Source of the DNA: Saussurea involucrata
Taxonomy: Eukaryota; Streptophyta; Magnoliopsida; Asterales; Asteraceae
Length of the DNA: 64,000 nt
Direction: 5' to 3'
NCBI GenBank assembly: GCA_033807775.1
Contig: CM066326.1
Span: 88,264,873-88,328,872, forward strand
Positions within the stretch are counted from its first letter, which is position 1; each line of letters begins with the position of its first letter. The notes under the pieces were generated by a model. The model was given only the letters and a program-made list of their open reading frames with translations, was not told the DNA's origin and ran no database searches. Positions 20,690 to 31,139 of the stretch are shown here, piece by piece. A program made the translations under genes and the position numbers.

Positions 20690-20844
20690 GAAGGATGTAA
20701 TTGATATGTTTGTAAAGTCTAAGGATTTAATTAATGAGTTTTAACAAGTCCAATGGTTTATTTGTTGTAAAAAATTGTCCAAGGACTTAATCATTCCAAG
20801 CAAGAAAGTCCATTGGGTTTTTCTAGACTTTTCCCTATTCTTGC

Positions 20845-21532
20845 CGCTAAAAATAAAAGATTTAACCTAATTAAGTAAGAATGAACCTAGGATCTTGGGA
20901 ATTATCACTTGAACATTTTTATCGAGGGTTGGGTTCACGTGAGACCATCATGTTTTTGTGAGACTCGTAAGATCACAAAATAATACCGAAACTTCATATT
21001 AAACATTGTGAATATTCAATGTTGTTTACATAGTCTCACGAAAACATTATAAACATTCAGGTCTCACATTATTGTAAATCCAACCTTTTACTTTTATACG
21101 TCTCTCTTATTTTTCGATGGTTGTTTTTTACCCGTTTTAATGTGTTTATTTGAGAATTTGAACATTTTGGTCTCACTGCGGGTTCGCCGGAAGATCTTTA
21201 AGCAGTAAATTCGAGACCCCGAGGAGAGAAAATGTCTGTTGATTTGTTGGCCGTGTTGGTTATGGCGTACATCTAGTTGGTTTGGATAATAATGACATCT
21301 CTTTACAAACAGAGTGTTTTTCTGAAAGAACGAATATACTGTAGTATTTGAATATTGCAGATCAAATCAAAATCAATCAAACAATATTCTAAGTATTCTG
21401 ACAATTTATTCAATTTGAAACTTCAACATTAATGATGTAGTCTTACAATTTATAAATTACAAAAGCCCTTTTTTTGCATGTCACTTTGTATATGGTCCAT
21501 ACCGTCAGCATGCATTAAATGATGCTCGCTAA
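20845..21532. other. Intergenic, nothing recognised
   Basis: AT-rich, with no frame, terminal repeat or promoter pattern I can support. Confidence 0.5.
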
Positions 21533-21728
21533 GAGCATCCCCAATCATGAACCTCTTTAGAGGTTCATGGTTTAGCCGCATCAGTTTTCTCTCTTTCCCA
21601 CATCAGTTTTCTCTCTCCTACACATTTTATAAACCTTTCAATCCCAATCATGAAACGGTCCATACTTTTATAATAAAAACTACTTATTATAATTACAAAA
21701 CCATTATTAAAAATTACAATAATAAAAG
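21533..21728. mobile_element. Left half of a Tourist-like MITE split by the retroelement nest
   Basis: Begins GAGCATCCCCAAT after a TAA (21530-21532). The matching inverted end ATTGGGGATGCTC is at 59059-59071, followed by TAA (59072-59074). The two ends therefore belong to one element cut open by M2 at 21729. The intact MITE would be about 0.6 kb. Confidence 0.75.
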
Positions 21729-22028
21729 TGAGAGTGATTCAGGTAACAAGGTTAAACCAAATATGAACTAGATTGAGAGGAGAAATGAACAAGATAGGAA
21801 TTTAGAACAATTTATTTCTCTTGGAGGCCTTCTCTCTATTTCACACACACACACATTCAGTATGCTTTTTCACAAATGACCTCTATTGTGTGCTCTCTCT
21901 CACCTAGCTACACCTCACAACCCTTACAATTGGGTTTATATACCTTTGACCAAACCTAATTGATACTTGACTTTGACTAATATTGACTAATTACAATTAG
22001 CCCTAAATCTTGGATACATTGTGTACTA
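21729..22028 (-). repeat. 3' LTR of M2
   Basis: 300 bp from TGAGAGTGATTCAGG to GTGTACTA. The last bases (ACA) are missing against other family LTRs. The adjoining TCTCCCCCT is the polypurine tract in minus sense. Confidence 0.85.
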
Positions 22029-23268
22029 TCTCCCCCTATGGATTCAAGATTTAAAAAATTATGACGATAGTCTTCAGCTCTTTAATCTTCACATAGGCTT
22101 TATCTTCAAGAATCCACTTTGGCGGCTTTAATCTTCATTTAGGCTCTTTAAAGTCAAATAGTCAACAGTCTTGAAACACGAAGTTCAAATTTGTGTAGCA
22201 TTGATCAAGGTCTTCAAAACAAAATCTTTATATCTTCGAATCTTCGATCTTTGCAGCTTTGACTTTTGGAAAATTTATTCAGTCTTTAAATTATGAACAG
22301 GATTTGAGGTTTAACGGGCTTTGAACTTTAAAACATTCTTGATTTATCTTTAAGCACGAACTGTCTTTGTATCTTCACACATTTAAACAATAATGAACTC
22401 TGAACTTTTACCTTTCTTTGAACATCTCGAAACATCTTGAACTTCTTCGACTTTGACAAATATCTCTTACTTGGAAATTGAAATCTTTCCCTTTTCTTCT
22501 GTTTGATATTTCGCCCCATTTTTTATGATTGTGAGCATCATGATCATCAAAATTCTTTTTCAGTTTCAGCAGTCTTTGAATACCAGAAATAATCTCCTCC
22601 TCTTGATATGTTTAACCGTCAATTCCAAAAATGTTTATCCAAATCTTTTCAAATTCAGATAATATGAAAGTTGTAACCCTGAATCAACGAATGAGACAGT
22701 TAAAATGCCTGTAAGTTGCACAAAGGCACTTAGTACAACGGATGTACTTTGGAAAAGAGCTTTTTGATGTTCACTCCTCCAGGGCTTCCATTCAATCATC
22801 GAAAAACACTAAGGAATTTCTATGAACGTTATGACAAGAAAACTTATTCCGTGTGTGTACGTGCAAGTGTAGAAATGATTGAAGCAACTTATGCATGAAC
22901 AATAGGCTCAAATTGTGTAAACTGTTGAGACAACAACAAGTTTTCCACGGACTCAATGTGCATGATTGAAGTGCAAAGGTGGGGGCAAACTTCCTTCTTT
23001 TCAATATCCAAACCTTCCGAGTGAAGATTAGATAGATAATATGCTGCATCCCTAAGAAAATTGAAACATTTCTTTGTTGAGAAAGAAATGAGTAGCTGGT
23101 GGGGTTTAATGCAAGAGTTGGCATGGGCTAATTTCCTGTTTCAATGATGGTCACCAAAGAATGTGAACCAATCAGTAATATGGTTGCCCGGCTCAGAAAG
23201 TGGTTGGTGCAAAGTTCTCGTATTCTTTTAACTCTGTTCTAACACCTTCTTTCTGTTTTTAATCAGCT
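22029..23268 (-). other. 3' untranslated region of M2, left part
   Basis: In minus sense it carries the family hallmark TGATGATCATGATGCTCACA followed by a purine-rich tract. The part at 22700-23150 reads, in one minus-sense frame with a few stops, like decayed coding (AAYYLSNLHSEGLDIEKKEV, then SVENLLLSQQFTQFEPI), and P has a diverged copy at 51780-52260. It may be a remnant of an extra downstream ORF. No intact gene. Confidence 0.55.
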
Positions 23269-23528
23269 TGTTAGTACACTATTGTATTCAAGATTTATGC
23301 TAATTGTAAAGGGTCAACAATAGTCAAAGTCAATCTAGGTGTTGTGATGGTCAAAGGTGAATAAACCCAAATGTTAGGGTTTTGTGAATGAGGTCATTTG
23401 TGTATAGCTATCAAGTGTGTGTGTGAGAGAGTGGCCTCCAAGAGAAATTGTTCTTAATTCTCATCTTCTACATTTCTCAATCTAAATTCAAGTGTTTTAT
23501 GTTAATCTTGTTACCTGAATCATTCTCA
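23269..23528 (+). repeat. 5' LTR of P
   Basis: 260 bp with TG/CA ends. It differs from the 3' LTR by a few substitutions and two short indels (GT microsatellite; TTATGTTAATC versus TTATGTGTTAATC). Confidence 0.9.
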
Positions 23529-25250
23529 ATTGGTATCAGAGCCAAACAGAGTTGAATTTGTGCATCAATTCCTATATTTTTTTTTATCATTTTTTGAGAA
23601 ATTGATGAGTTTTTGAAGTTTTTGAGTTTTTATTGAAATTTTTCAAAAATTTAGAAATTGTGTGTGTTTTTGGATTGATTTTGTTTACAAATCTATATTG
23701 TTGATGTTTTGAATCGCATTGCAAATTTCAGAATTGATTTTCAACAACATCTCATTGGTTTTTGAAATTTATGGAAGCTAACAGTATTCATTGAAGCTTG
23801 TTCGTTGATGATAATCGATCCTCAGTTTTGGGCTATGTTTTGACCGTATAGACTTCACAGATCGATATTGTTTTCGATTTCTAACAGTTTGCAATATTCA
23901 GTCTCGAAAAATCAGCATTTAATCTGTGCTTTGAAGATGTGTAGGTCGACTTACTGTTCATCGAGAATTTCACCAGGCATGAATCGATTTTGATGCGTAG
24001 GTGTGTTTTCGACAGATTTGGTTTCACAGATCTGTTTGGCTGGTGATTTCGAGAAGGTTGCAAGTTTTAGAATCGAGAAAGGACAACAAATCAGGGAGTT
24101 AAGCAATTTGAAAGTTTCGCCGAAAAATATCAGATCTCGCCGGAAACTGCTTCTCTTTGCCGGAAAATCGTGAAAAATCGTCGGTGTTCATCTGTGTCGC
24201 AACTTGGCTCATATCGCAACTTTCTTCTCGCAAGTGAAGTGTTTTATCGGAACTTTCGTTTTTGTCGCAACTGCAGAGTTGCGATATCGCAACAGGTTAT
24301 CGCAACCCCACCAGAAAGTTCAAAAGTCGCCGGAATGGTGCAGATCTCGTTATTTTTTCGTGGAAATCAGTTGTTTGATGATATAATACTCAGATCGTGT
24401 TTGGGGTGATGATGAACAGTACTAACGGATTTCGTTAATACTCCGTCAGATTTGTTACATTTTTTGGTCCTTTTCCGTTAAAACCGTTAACAACAGTTAG
24501 TTTGTCCGTTATTTTTGTTAATTTTTGTTACTTTTTAGTCCTAAGTTAGTTAGAGTCAGTTAGTTTAGGTTAGTTAAGTTTTGTTAACAGTCCGTTAGTT
24601 TTTCCATTGGTTTTCTTACAAATTTGGTCCTTGGTTAAGTTTTCCGTTAAGTTTAGTTAAGAGTTTAGGTATTGTCACTTTTGGTCCCTGGACTTAAAGT
24701 TTCAGGATTTGTCACTTTGAGTCCCCATAGTTAGAATTTAGGTTTTTGTTAAAAATAGTCCTTGTAGTTTCTCTTTCAATTTTTACAGTTTTAGTCCCTA
24801 GACTTATAAATTTTTAGTTTTTTTTTCATTTTTAGTCCTTTGAGTCTTAATTTTAGATTTTTTGTCATTTTTAGTCCTTGTCTTTTATTAGTGATAGTAT
24901 TTTACACTTTTAGTCCTTGTTTTTCGTTTTAGTTTTGTAAGTTGTCAGTTTTAGTCCTTATTCTTCATTATTTTTCATTTTTCGTCGATTTTATCAATTT
25001 TTGCTTGCAATTAAACGTAACTGATATATCTTTTTCGTGTTTTGCAGGTTTGTCGATTTAAAATCCAGTTTTCCGCATTAATTTTTCGGAATTAATTTTG
25101 GGGAGATAAATTTACAATTTGTTTTTCAATTTTTATTTTTGAAATATTTTTCTGACTTTAATCGTGTTTTCTCTGATCGTACAAACGCACAAATTCTACT
25201 TCTCACGAAGTATCTGTTAACGATCCAACATTTCAAATTTTCAGGTAACA
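23529..25250 (+). other. Leader of P: primer site, TCGCAA cluster, TTTTAGTCC repeats
   Basis: The primer site TGGTATCAGAGCC starts at 23531. A cluster of TCGCAA/TTGCGA words lies at 24197-24305. From 24468 to 24965 about eleven copies of TTTTAGTCCYT or TTTTGGTCCYT are spaced around 45 bp, mixed with CCGTTAA words. The leader ends TTTTCAGGTAACAATG. It is about 1.7 kb long and has no open frame. The M1 and M2 leaders carry the same modules in the same order. Confidence 0.75.
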
Positions 25251-25397
25251 ATGGATGATTATCTCGTGCTAGAATATATGGGTTGGAATGATTCATCAAC
25301 AGACAAACCCAAGGCAAGCTCAGAGGAAACTACTACTCTCAAGGACAAGATGTCAGCTCCTGAAGCAAAAGTTTAATCACAAGCAGTTGATCTAACT
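25251..25397 (+). pseudogene. Start of P's gag-like frame (5' fragment)
   Basis: ATG 25251 opens [20 protein letters not shown] and continues to a premature TAA (at the position of GAA in the other copies) near 25374. The homology ends at GATCTAACT (25397), where Y sequence begins. The part 25268-25397 is repeated at 31140 and 48341, where the frame continues. Confidence 0.75.
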
Positions 25398-25585
25398 CCC
25401 GAACCACATAGGTTTTCGGTTGTCGTGGTAGCTATAGCTACACGGCCTGTGTTCATGGCTGGCGCGGTGTTAACCATGACAGGACTTCCAACCTGTCCTC
25501 GCGAGGCACCAACGAATGGCGGAGACACCGAGTGTGTCGCCGATAGTGTTTGTGCTAACTCCCCTGTGGCAAGTGAAACATCAGT
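25398..25585. other. Distal part of Y, no gene
   Basis: GC-richer than the surroundings. It lies downstream of the last stop of the Y extra ORF in minus sense. No LTR or purine tract is found, so Y is truncated at this end. Confidence 0.5.
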
Positions 25586-27259
25586 CTATTGAGAGACTGA
25601 TAAGTGGCTGAGTGGGGCTGTGCAATGCATGGCTGGGCTCACCATGGCTGGTTCAATACACAACGGCGACGAACGCTCGTTGGTAGATGATGTGGCTACC
25701 CGGCTTAGATCAGGTTGGGTAGAGTCGGTAGTTAAAACTTTGTCCGACTCTTTTACAGCTTCACTCGTTTCTTTTTTTCCTCGTATCTCACCACTAACTA
25801 CATTTTCTACTTCTACTTCTCCTTCTACGTCTTCGTTCATATTTGAAGGACCGGCGACATCAGTAGCAGTGTCTAAAAGTTCCGTGTTCCGAGTGGAATC
25901 CGCTTATGAACTCACGACATGTGGTCTCTTTCCCATATGCCTTGGAATCAAATGTACCATATAATCGTGACATGAGTCATCATCATCATTGTCATCAAAA
26001 AGAGGGAAGAAAGGTTCTACCTCATCATCTTGATTAACTGCATCATCATCAGAAGATGATGCAGCGGAAGAGGCTTCGTTCAATGAGACATCATCATCAA
26101 ATACGTTAACTGGAGGAGGTCGAGGAGGTGGTTGAGTTGGTCTCAAGGAAGATGTTTGGCCAACAGTCCGTAATCTTCTCCCGACTCTCTTTCTTTTCGT
26201 TCTCCTCACCTCTCGATGTTCAAGAACCACGTGTTCTTGAACCCCCTCGACATTCGGACCCTCACCTCCTAGTGGGTTAGCATCGTGGGGAGGTCCATTC
26301 GGTTATGGGTGGACCATCAATGCATTCTCTATCTTATATTGTTTTACTACCCAGGACTGTTGGTTAGCATAAGCAAGCAGGTCTTCTCTGAGTACGGCGA
26401 TATGAGCAAAGTTGAGGTGCTTAGGATTCCTTAGGTAGTGCATATATTGGCTTGGGCCTCTTAGGTGATCTGCTCGTCGTGGAATTTCATTGTTGTCTTC
26501 CATAGCTTGATAAATCACGATCTGGAAGAATCGCTGAAAAGGCACGAAGTTGGGCTTCTTCTTTGGTTTTGATTGTTCCGCGACTAGCTCGATGATCTCG
26601 TTCCAGATTAAAACAGCATAGTCGATGTTCTGATTGAACACAAAGGCATGGAACATGCGTAGGGTGGGTAGATTTGTCTTATCGACTCCGGTATGCTTAG
26701 ATGTCATACAACGGTTGAATATTGAGCATATGGAGTAATACAGTCGTGGAAGGTAGTTGCGTCTAAACTGCGATGAACCAGTAAGTACAGCATTGTCGGG
26801 GGCTTGGTATCCAAGACTTCTGATGTCTTCGAAAAGTTGTGTTTCAGGAACCGGATCCTGAAAGTTCTCGAAATATGGAAGATTTAATGCTCGTCTGAGT
26901 CCTCGTATTGTGAAACGGACATCGAAGTGGTCAACTTTGGCAGTGAACTTAGGTACTCGGTCGGTTGGATGGAATCGAAGTGTGCTCCAGAACTGTTGAA
27001 GATAAATTTCTGGCACGAGTTGAACTTTGGAAAGTGCAGTCAGTAGAGGATGACCGCGGATGATCTCTATGACGATTCGCTAATCGAAAGGAACCGCGAG
27101 ATCCAAGTGATGATTGTTATCAAGGAGTTTCACAAAGTTCGCCCTTGGGAAGATTTCTTCATCAAGATCTTGAGCATTTACTGACGGGAGTGATGAACGA
27201 CGCGAACGGATGATGGTGTTGTCATCCGAAGCATTGTCATCATGATCAGCCATCTGAAC
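25586..27259 (-). pseudogene. Extra ORF downstream of pol in Copia element Y
   Basis: One minus-strand frame from ATG 27259 (MADHDDNASDDNTIIRSRRS) to 25586, about 557 codons, broken by three in-frame stops at 27080, 26303 and 25904. The centre, EIYLQQFWSTLRFHP through FTIRGLRRALNLP and VPFQRFFQIVIYQAM, resembles the centre of the Z extra ORF (LLLSQFWYTARHS, TPAIIRKALNFS, VPYPRFISAIFQYGL). An acidic C-terminal stretch (DDNDDDDSCHDY) follows. It sits where env-like ORFs occur in SIRE/Maximus-type Copia elements. No clear membrane segment or signal peptide is visible. Function unknown. Confidence 0.65.
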
Positions 27260-27393
27260 CAGTACACAGTTTAGAATCGAGCCAAAATTGAACTTCACTT
27301 GAAAAATATTTTTCAAAAAATCCTAAGTCTTGGGCATGTCGCAACCCACATCACAAGCAATGACGATATCGCAATGAAGTAGTGACAAGAGGT

Positions 27394-28180
27394 TATCGCA
27401 ACTGAAGGTTGCGATATGGTCTTGTCGCAACTCACAGTTGCGATATGGATGAATGTTTGACCATTGCGACATGGATGAAGGTTTGAATGATAGTTGGTTG
27501 CGACATGCTTGAACACTGAAAATATCCTAAGTGTTCAAGCCCATATTTTCTATTTTTCGATCAAAACATGTTAAAATCTATATCATTATGCTCGCAATAC
27601 CTACGTGAGTAAACCCTAATCATTTCTAACAACTCAAACACACAAACACGATGATTTTAAGCGGATTAAAAAATTATCGAACCTAGAACCCTAAAACAGT
27701 CAATAACATGCGATTTTGTGGACCAAATCGACTGAGATTTTAAGAGATGTACCTCGATATAGATCTGAATGAAATGAACGGATCAAAAATACGAAATCCT
27801 TCTTGAAGTCGAAGAGTCATAGGTTCAGAGAGAGAGAGTTTGAGAGGGTTTTTTGAGTGAGAGTTTCAGAGGGTTTGGGTTGAGATATGTTTGAAAAGTC
27901 AAAACCCTTCTTTTAAACGAGTTTGAATTTGTGGACACGTGGCAACACAAGATTGGTCCAAAGGTTTGACCTGCCACGTGTCATCATGTCGCAATGAACA
28001 AGTTGCGACATGACGGTCCATCATATCGCAACAGAGGGTTGCGACATGATACTGTTCACACACCCATATCGCAATGAATAGTTGCGATATGGAAACCAAT
28101 TAATTGCATTGAGATATCGCAAAAGAAGGTTGCGATATCATACTGTTCACTGAGATATTGCAAGTGATGATTGCGATATC
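27394..28180. repeat. Hairpin array built on TCGCAA/TTGCGA in Y
   Basis: Perfect or near-perfect stem-loops: TATCGCAAC/GTTGCGATA (27394-27416), CATGTCGCAA/TTGCGACATG (27985-28012), a near copy at 28022-28048, CCATATCGCAA/TTGCGATATGG (28064-28092), GATATCGCAA/TTGCGATATC (28113-28139) and GATATTGCAA/TTGCGATATC (28154-28180). Stem bases change in pairs between units. The array flanks the putative internal promoter between pol and the extra ORF. Confidence 0.75.
27912..27980 (-). promoter_or_regulatory. Possible internal promoter for the Y extra ORF
   Basis: In minus sense: a G-box CACGTG (27975-27980), CCAAT (27952-27956), a second G-box CACGTG (27936-27941), a TTTAAA TATA-like site (27912-27917), then a CT-rich leader (27830-27890). 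The ORF starts about 650 nt downstream at 27259. The same kind of arrangement stands before the Z extra ORF. Confidence 0.4.
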
Positions 28181-28690
28181 AGTGAGACTTGGACATTTTT
28201 CAGATTAAATTTTGAAAATTTTTATCACATTGGAAGATGTCCAACTTCCAATTGATTAAACACGCAAGGTTTTGAAATATTTTCACTCCCCCTTAAATGA
28301 TGCTAGTATGTTTAGAAAAAATGATTTTCATCATCTAAGAGTTTGTGTCTAAAACAAATTAGAGAACGTACCTTGTGATCTTAAAGTAAGAGGCACATGA
28401 AAGCAACACTTACAATCTATGTTAGATATGCACGCTCCCCCTGTTCTTGTGCATTTATCTTTTATTGTACTCCCCCTGAGACTATGAACACACCTTATGC
28501 AGACACAAGTACCATAACAAAAGTGTAAAGTAACAAAAGAATAAAACATGAAAACAACAAATACATGAAAGTAAAATATCTTATATTGAAAATAGAATGT
28601 GATGAAAACTTGAATGTATCAATCTAGATGAATATAGTAGCTAGATTGAAATACACATATTTCCATCCATTTTATAATCAATATAGAGTT

Positions 28691-31139
28691 TTAGACTTTC
28701 ATGTTCAACATGCCAAGCTTGGATACCAAGTAGGTAAACCGTTTTTCATCCAAAGCTTTTGTAAAAAGATCGGCAAGTTGATGCTCTGTTGGAACAAAGT
28801 ATAATTCAATTGTACCTTTTTCTACATGATCCTTAATGAAATGATACCTGACATCGATGTGTTTTGTCTTCGTATGCTGGACCGGGTTAGCGGATATTGC
28901 AATTGCACTCTTACTGTCACAGTAAATGGGGATCTTTTCATACTTGAAACCATAATCCATCAGCTGAGTCTTCATCCACAGAACTTGTGAACAGCAACTG
29001 GCCGCAGCAACATACTCTGCCTCCGCAGTTGACGTGGAAACACAGTTCTGTTTCCTCGAAGACCAACTAACTAGCTTATCACCCAAAAACTGCACATGTC
29101 TGGATGTGCTCTTCCGATCTAGCATACTCCCTCCATGATCCGCATCAGAATATGTTGTGAGTTCGAATCCAGTTCCCTTCCGGTACCACAAGCCAAGATA
29201 TGGTGTTCCCTTCAGATAGCGAAAGATTCTCTTAACTGCACCGTAGTGAGATTCCTTTGGTTGTGCCTGAAATCTTGCACAGAGACATGTTGCAAACATT
29301 ATATCTGGCCGACTCGCAGTAAGGTACATCAATGAGCCTATCATCCCTCGGTAACTCTTAACGTCTACATCTACACCATGTGGATCCGGACCAATTTTAG
29401 GTCCAGGAGCCATAGGTGTGCCAATAGAGGTACAGTACTCCATCTTAAATTTCTTCAAGATGTCAAACACATACTTAGATTGGTTGATGAAGATACCCGT
29501 TGAGAATTGCTGGACTTGTAATCCGAGAAAGAAATTAATCTCTCCCATCATACTCATTTGGAATCTAGTCATCATAATGCCCGAAAACCAGTCACAAAGT
29601 CCAGAGTCAGTTGAACCAAAGGTAATATCATCAACGTAAATTTGAACTAAAAGTATCTCACCATTTTTGTAGAGAGTGAAGAGAGTTGTGTCGATTTTAC
29701 CTTTGCGAAAGCCAACGCTAAGTAGATAGGTAGATAATACTTCATACCAGGCGCGAGGGGCTTGTTTTAGACCGTAGAGAGCTTTGTCAAGAATGTAGAC
29801 GTGATCTGGTTTATCTTTGTCCACAAAGCCTTCTGGTTGAGAAACGTACACCTCTTCCTTCAAGACACCATTCAGAAATGCAGTCTTCACGTCCATTTGA
29901 TAAACAGTGAAGTTTCTGTAGGCAGCAAAGGAAAGAAATATCTGGATTGCCTCTAGCCGAGCTACCGGTGCGTACGTCTCATCATAGTATATCCCTTCTT
30001 GTTGCCTATACCCTTTTGCTACTAAGCGAGCTTTGTTTCTCACAACTATCCCATCTTTGTCTTTCTTATTCTTCAGGACCCACTTTGTACCAATGACTGT
30101 TTTACCCTTGGGTCTTGGAACTAATCTCCACACTTTCAATGCTTCAAAGGAGTTCAATTCGTCTTGCATCGCAAAGATCCAATCGGGGTCTTCTAAGGCT
30201 TGTTGAATTGTTGCCGGTTCGACTTGACTTAAGAAGAGAGCATAAAGAACTTCATTGGCAGTTGCAGACCGATTTTTAACAGGTTCGGACACGTCACCAA
30301 TGACTTGTTCAATTGGGTGAATCTTTGTCCATTTAGATGCATGGAGATGGACAATTATAGCACCATAGTTTGGATCTGTAGGGGCGGGTTCCTTGTCGAA
30401 GTTCAACTCTATCGTCAAGGTTGGTTCCGGTTGTGGATTAGGTTCATTGACAGGAGAGTCAATTGAAACTGCCTCCGGAGTTTCTTCAGAAGATGATTCT
30501 GTTCTATTGGAGGTGCCTTCACCATTGACATTAGAGGTTGTTCCCGACGACGAAGCACCATTCGTATTTTCTCTTTGAGCTGCTTGTGGAGATTCTGTGC
30601 TAGTATTCCTTGAAGATGATGCAGGAGATGATGTTGTAGTTGGTGTGGTCAGTATCGGTGAAGGTCCTGACATTGTAGCCTGAGCTGGATGCGTATTAAC
30701 ATCATTCCTGTCATTCACAGATGAAGATTTAGTAGAATCAAAATAATCATCATAAAAATTTTCAAACAAGACATCAAGATCATCAGAATTAGAATTATTT
30801 GAGGAAGAAGCTTGATCCTTGTTTGCAGATCTAGTCATCATTGGGCGGATTTGTCCAGATGCTAGTACTCCTGAGATTGCGGGTTCTGAACTGTTGTGTA
30901 CAGAAGCCAAGTCTTCGGTTTCATCAAATGTGACATTTATACTTTCTTTCACGGTTCTGGAGGATGCGAAATAGATTCTGTATGCTTTTGACGTGAGTGA
31001 GTATCCGATGAAAACGCCCTCCACTCCTTTAGGACTGAATTTATTCAAGTTGTCCTTGTCATTTAGCATAACGCACCTGCATCCAAACACACGAAAGTAG
31101 TGTATAACAGGTTTTCTATTATTGATTAATTCATATGGC
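28691..31139 (-). pseudogene. Y Copia pol: integrase C-terminus, RT and RNase H, 5'-truncated
   Basis: An open minus-strand frame of about 815 element codons. It begins inside the integrase C-terminal region ([19 protein letters not shown]), runs through a long Ser/Thr-rich linker, then RT ([32 protein letters not shown]) and RNase H ([21 protein letters not shown]), and ends GMLNMKV. Protease and the integrase catalytic core are missing because the sequence jumps to P in opposite orientation at 31139/31140. The first 17 or so codons of the open frame (31140-31189) are antisense P sequence and not part of pol. No stops, so the RT part is recently derived or constrained. The lineage is probably SIRE/Maximus-like. 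Confidence 0.85.

Larger units (their letters stand above)
18862..20835. mobile_element. Mutator-like element (MULE), probable Pack-MULE
   Basis: A perfect 9-bp target duplication TATTCTTGC (18853-18861 and 20836-20844) flanks long terminal inverted repeats of roughly 140 bp that begin GGGAAAAGT. The arms share the words AATGGACTTTCTTG and TTGTCCAAG. There is no transposase. The interior holds an exon-like minus-strand frame (19243-19725), a GC-rich minus-strand stretch (20090-20215) that ends in a CATCAG|GTGACC donor-like site, and a nested MITE (20318-20689). This fits a gene-fragment-carrying MULE. It lies just 3' of 11S copy 1. Confidence 0.88.
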
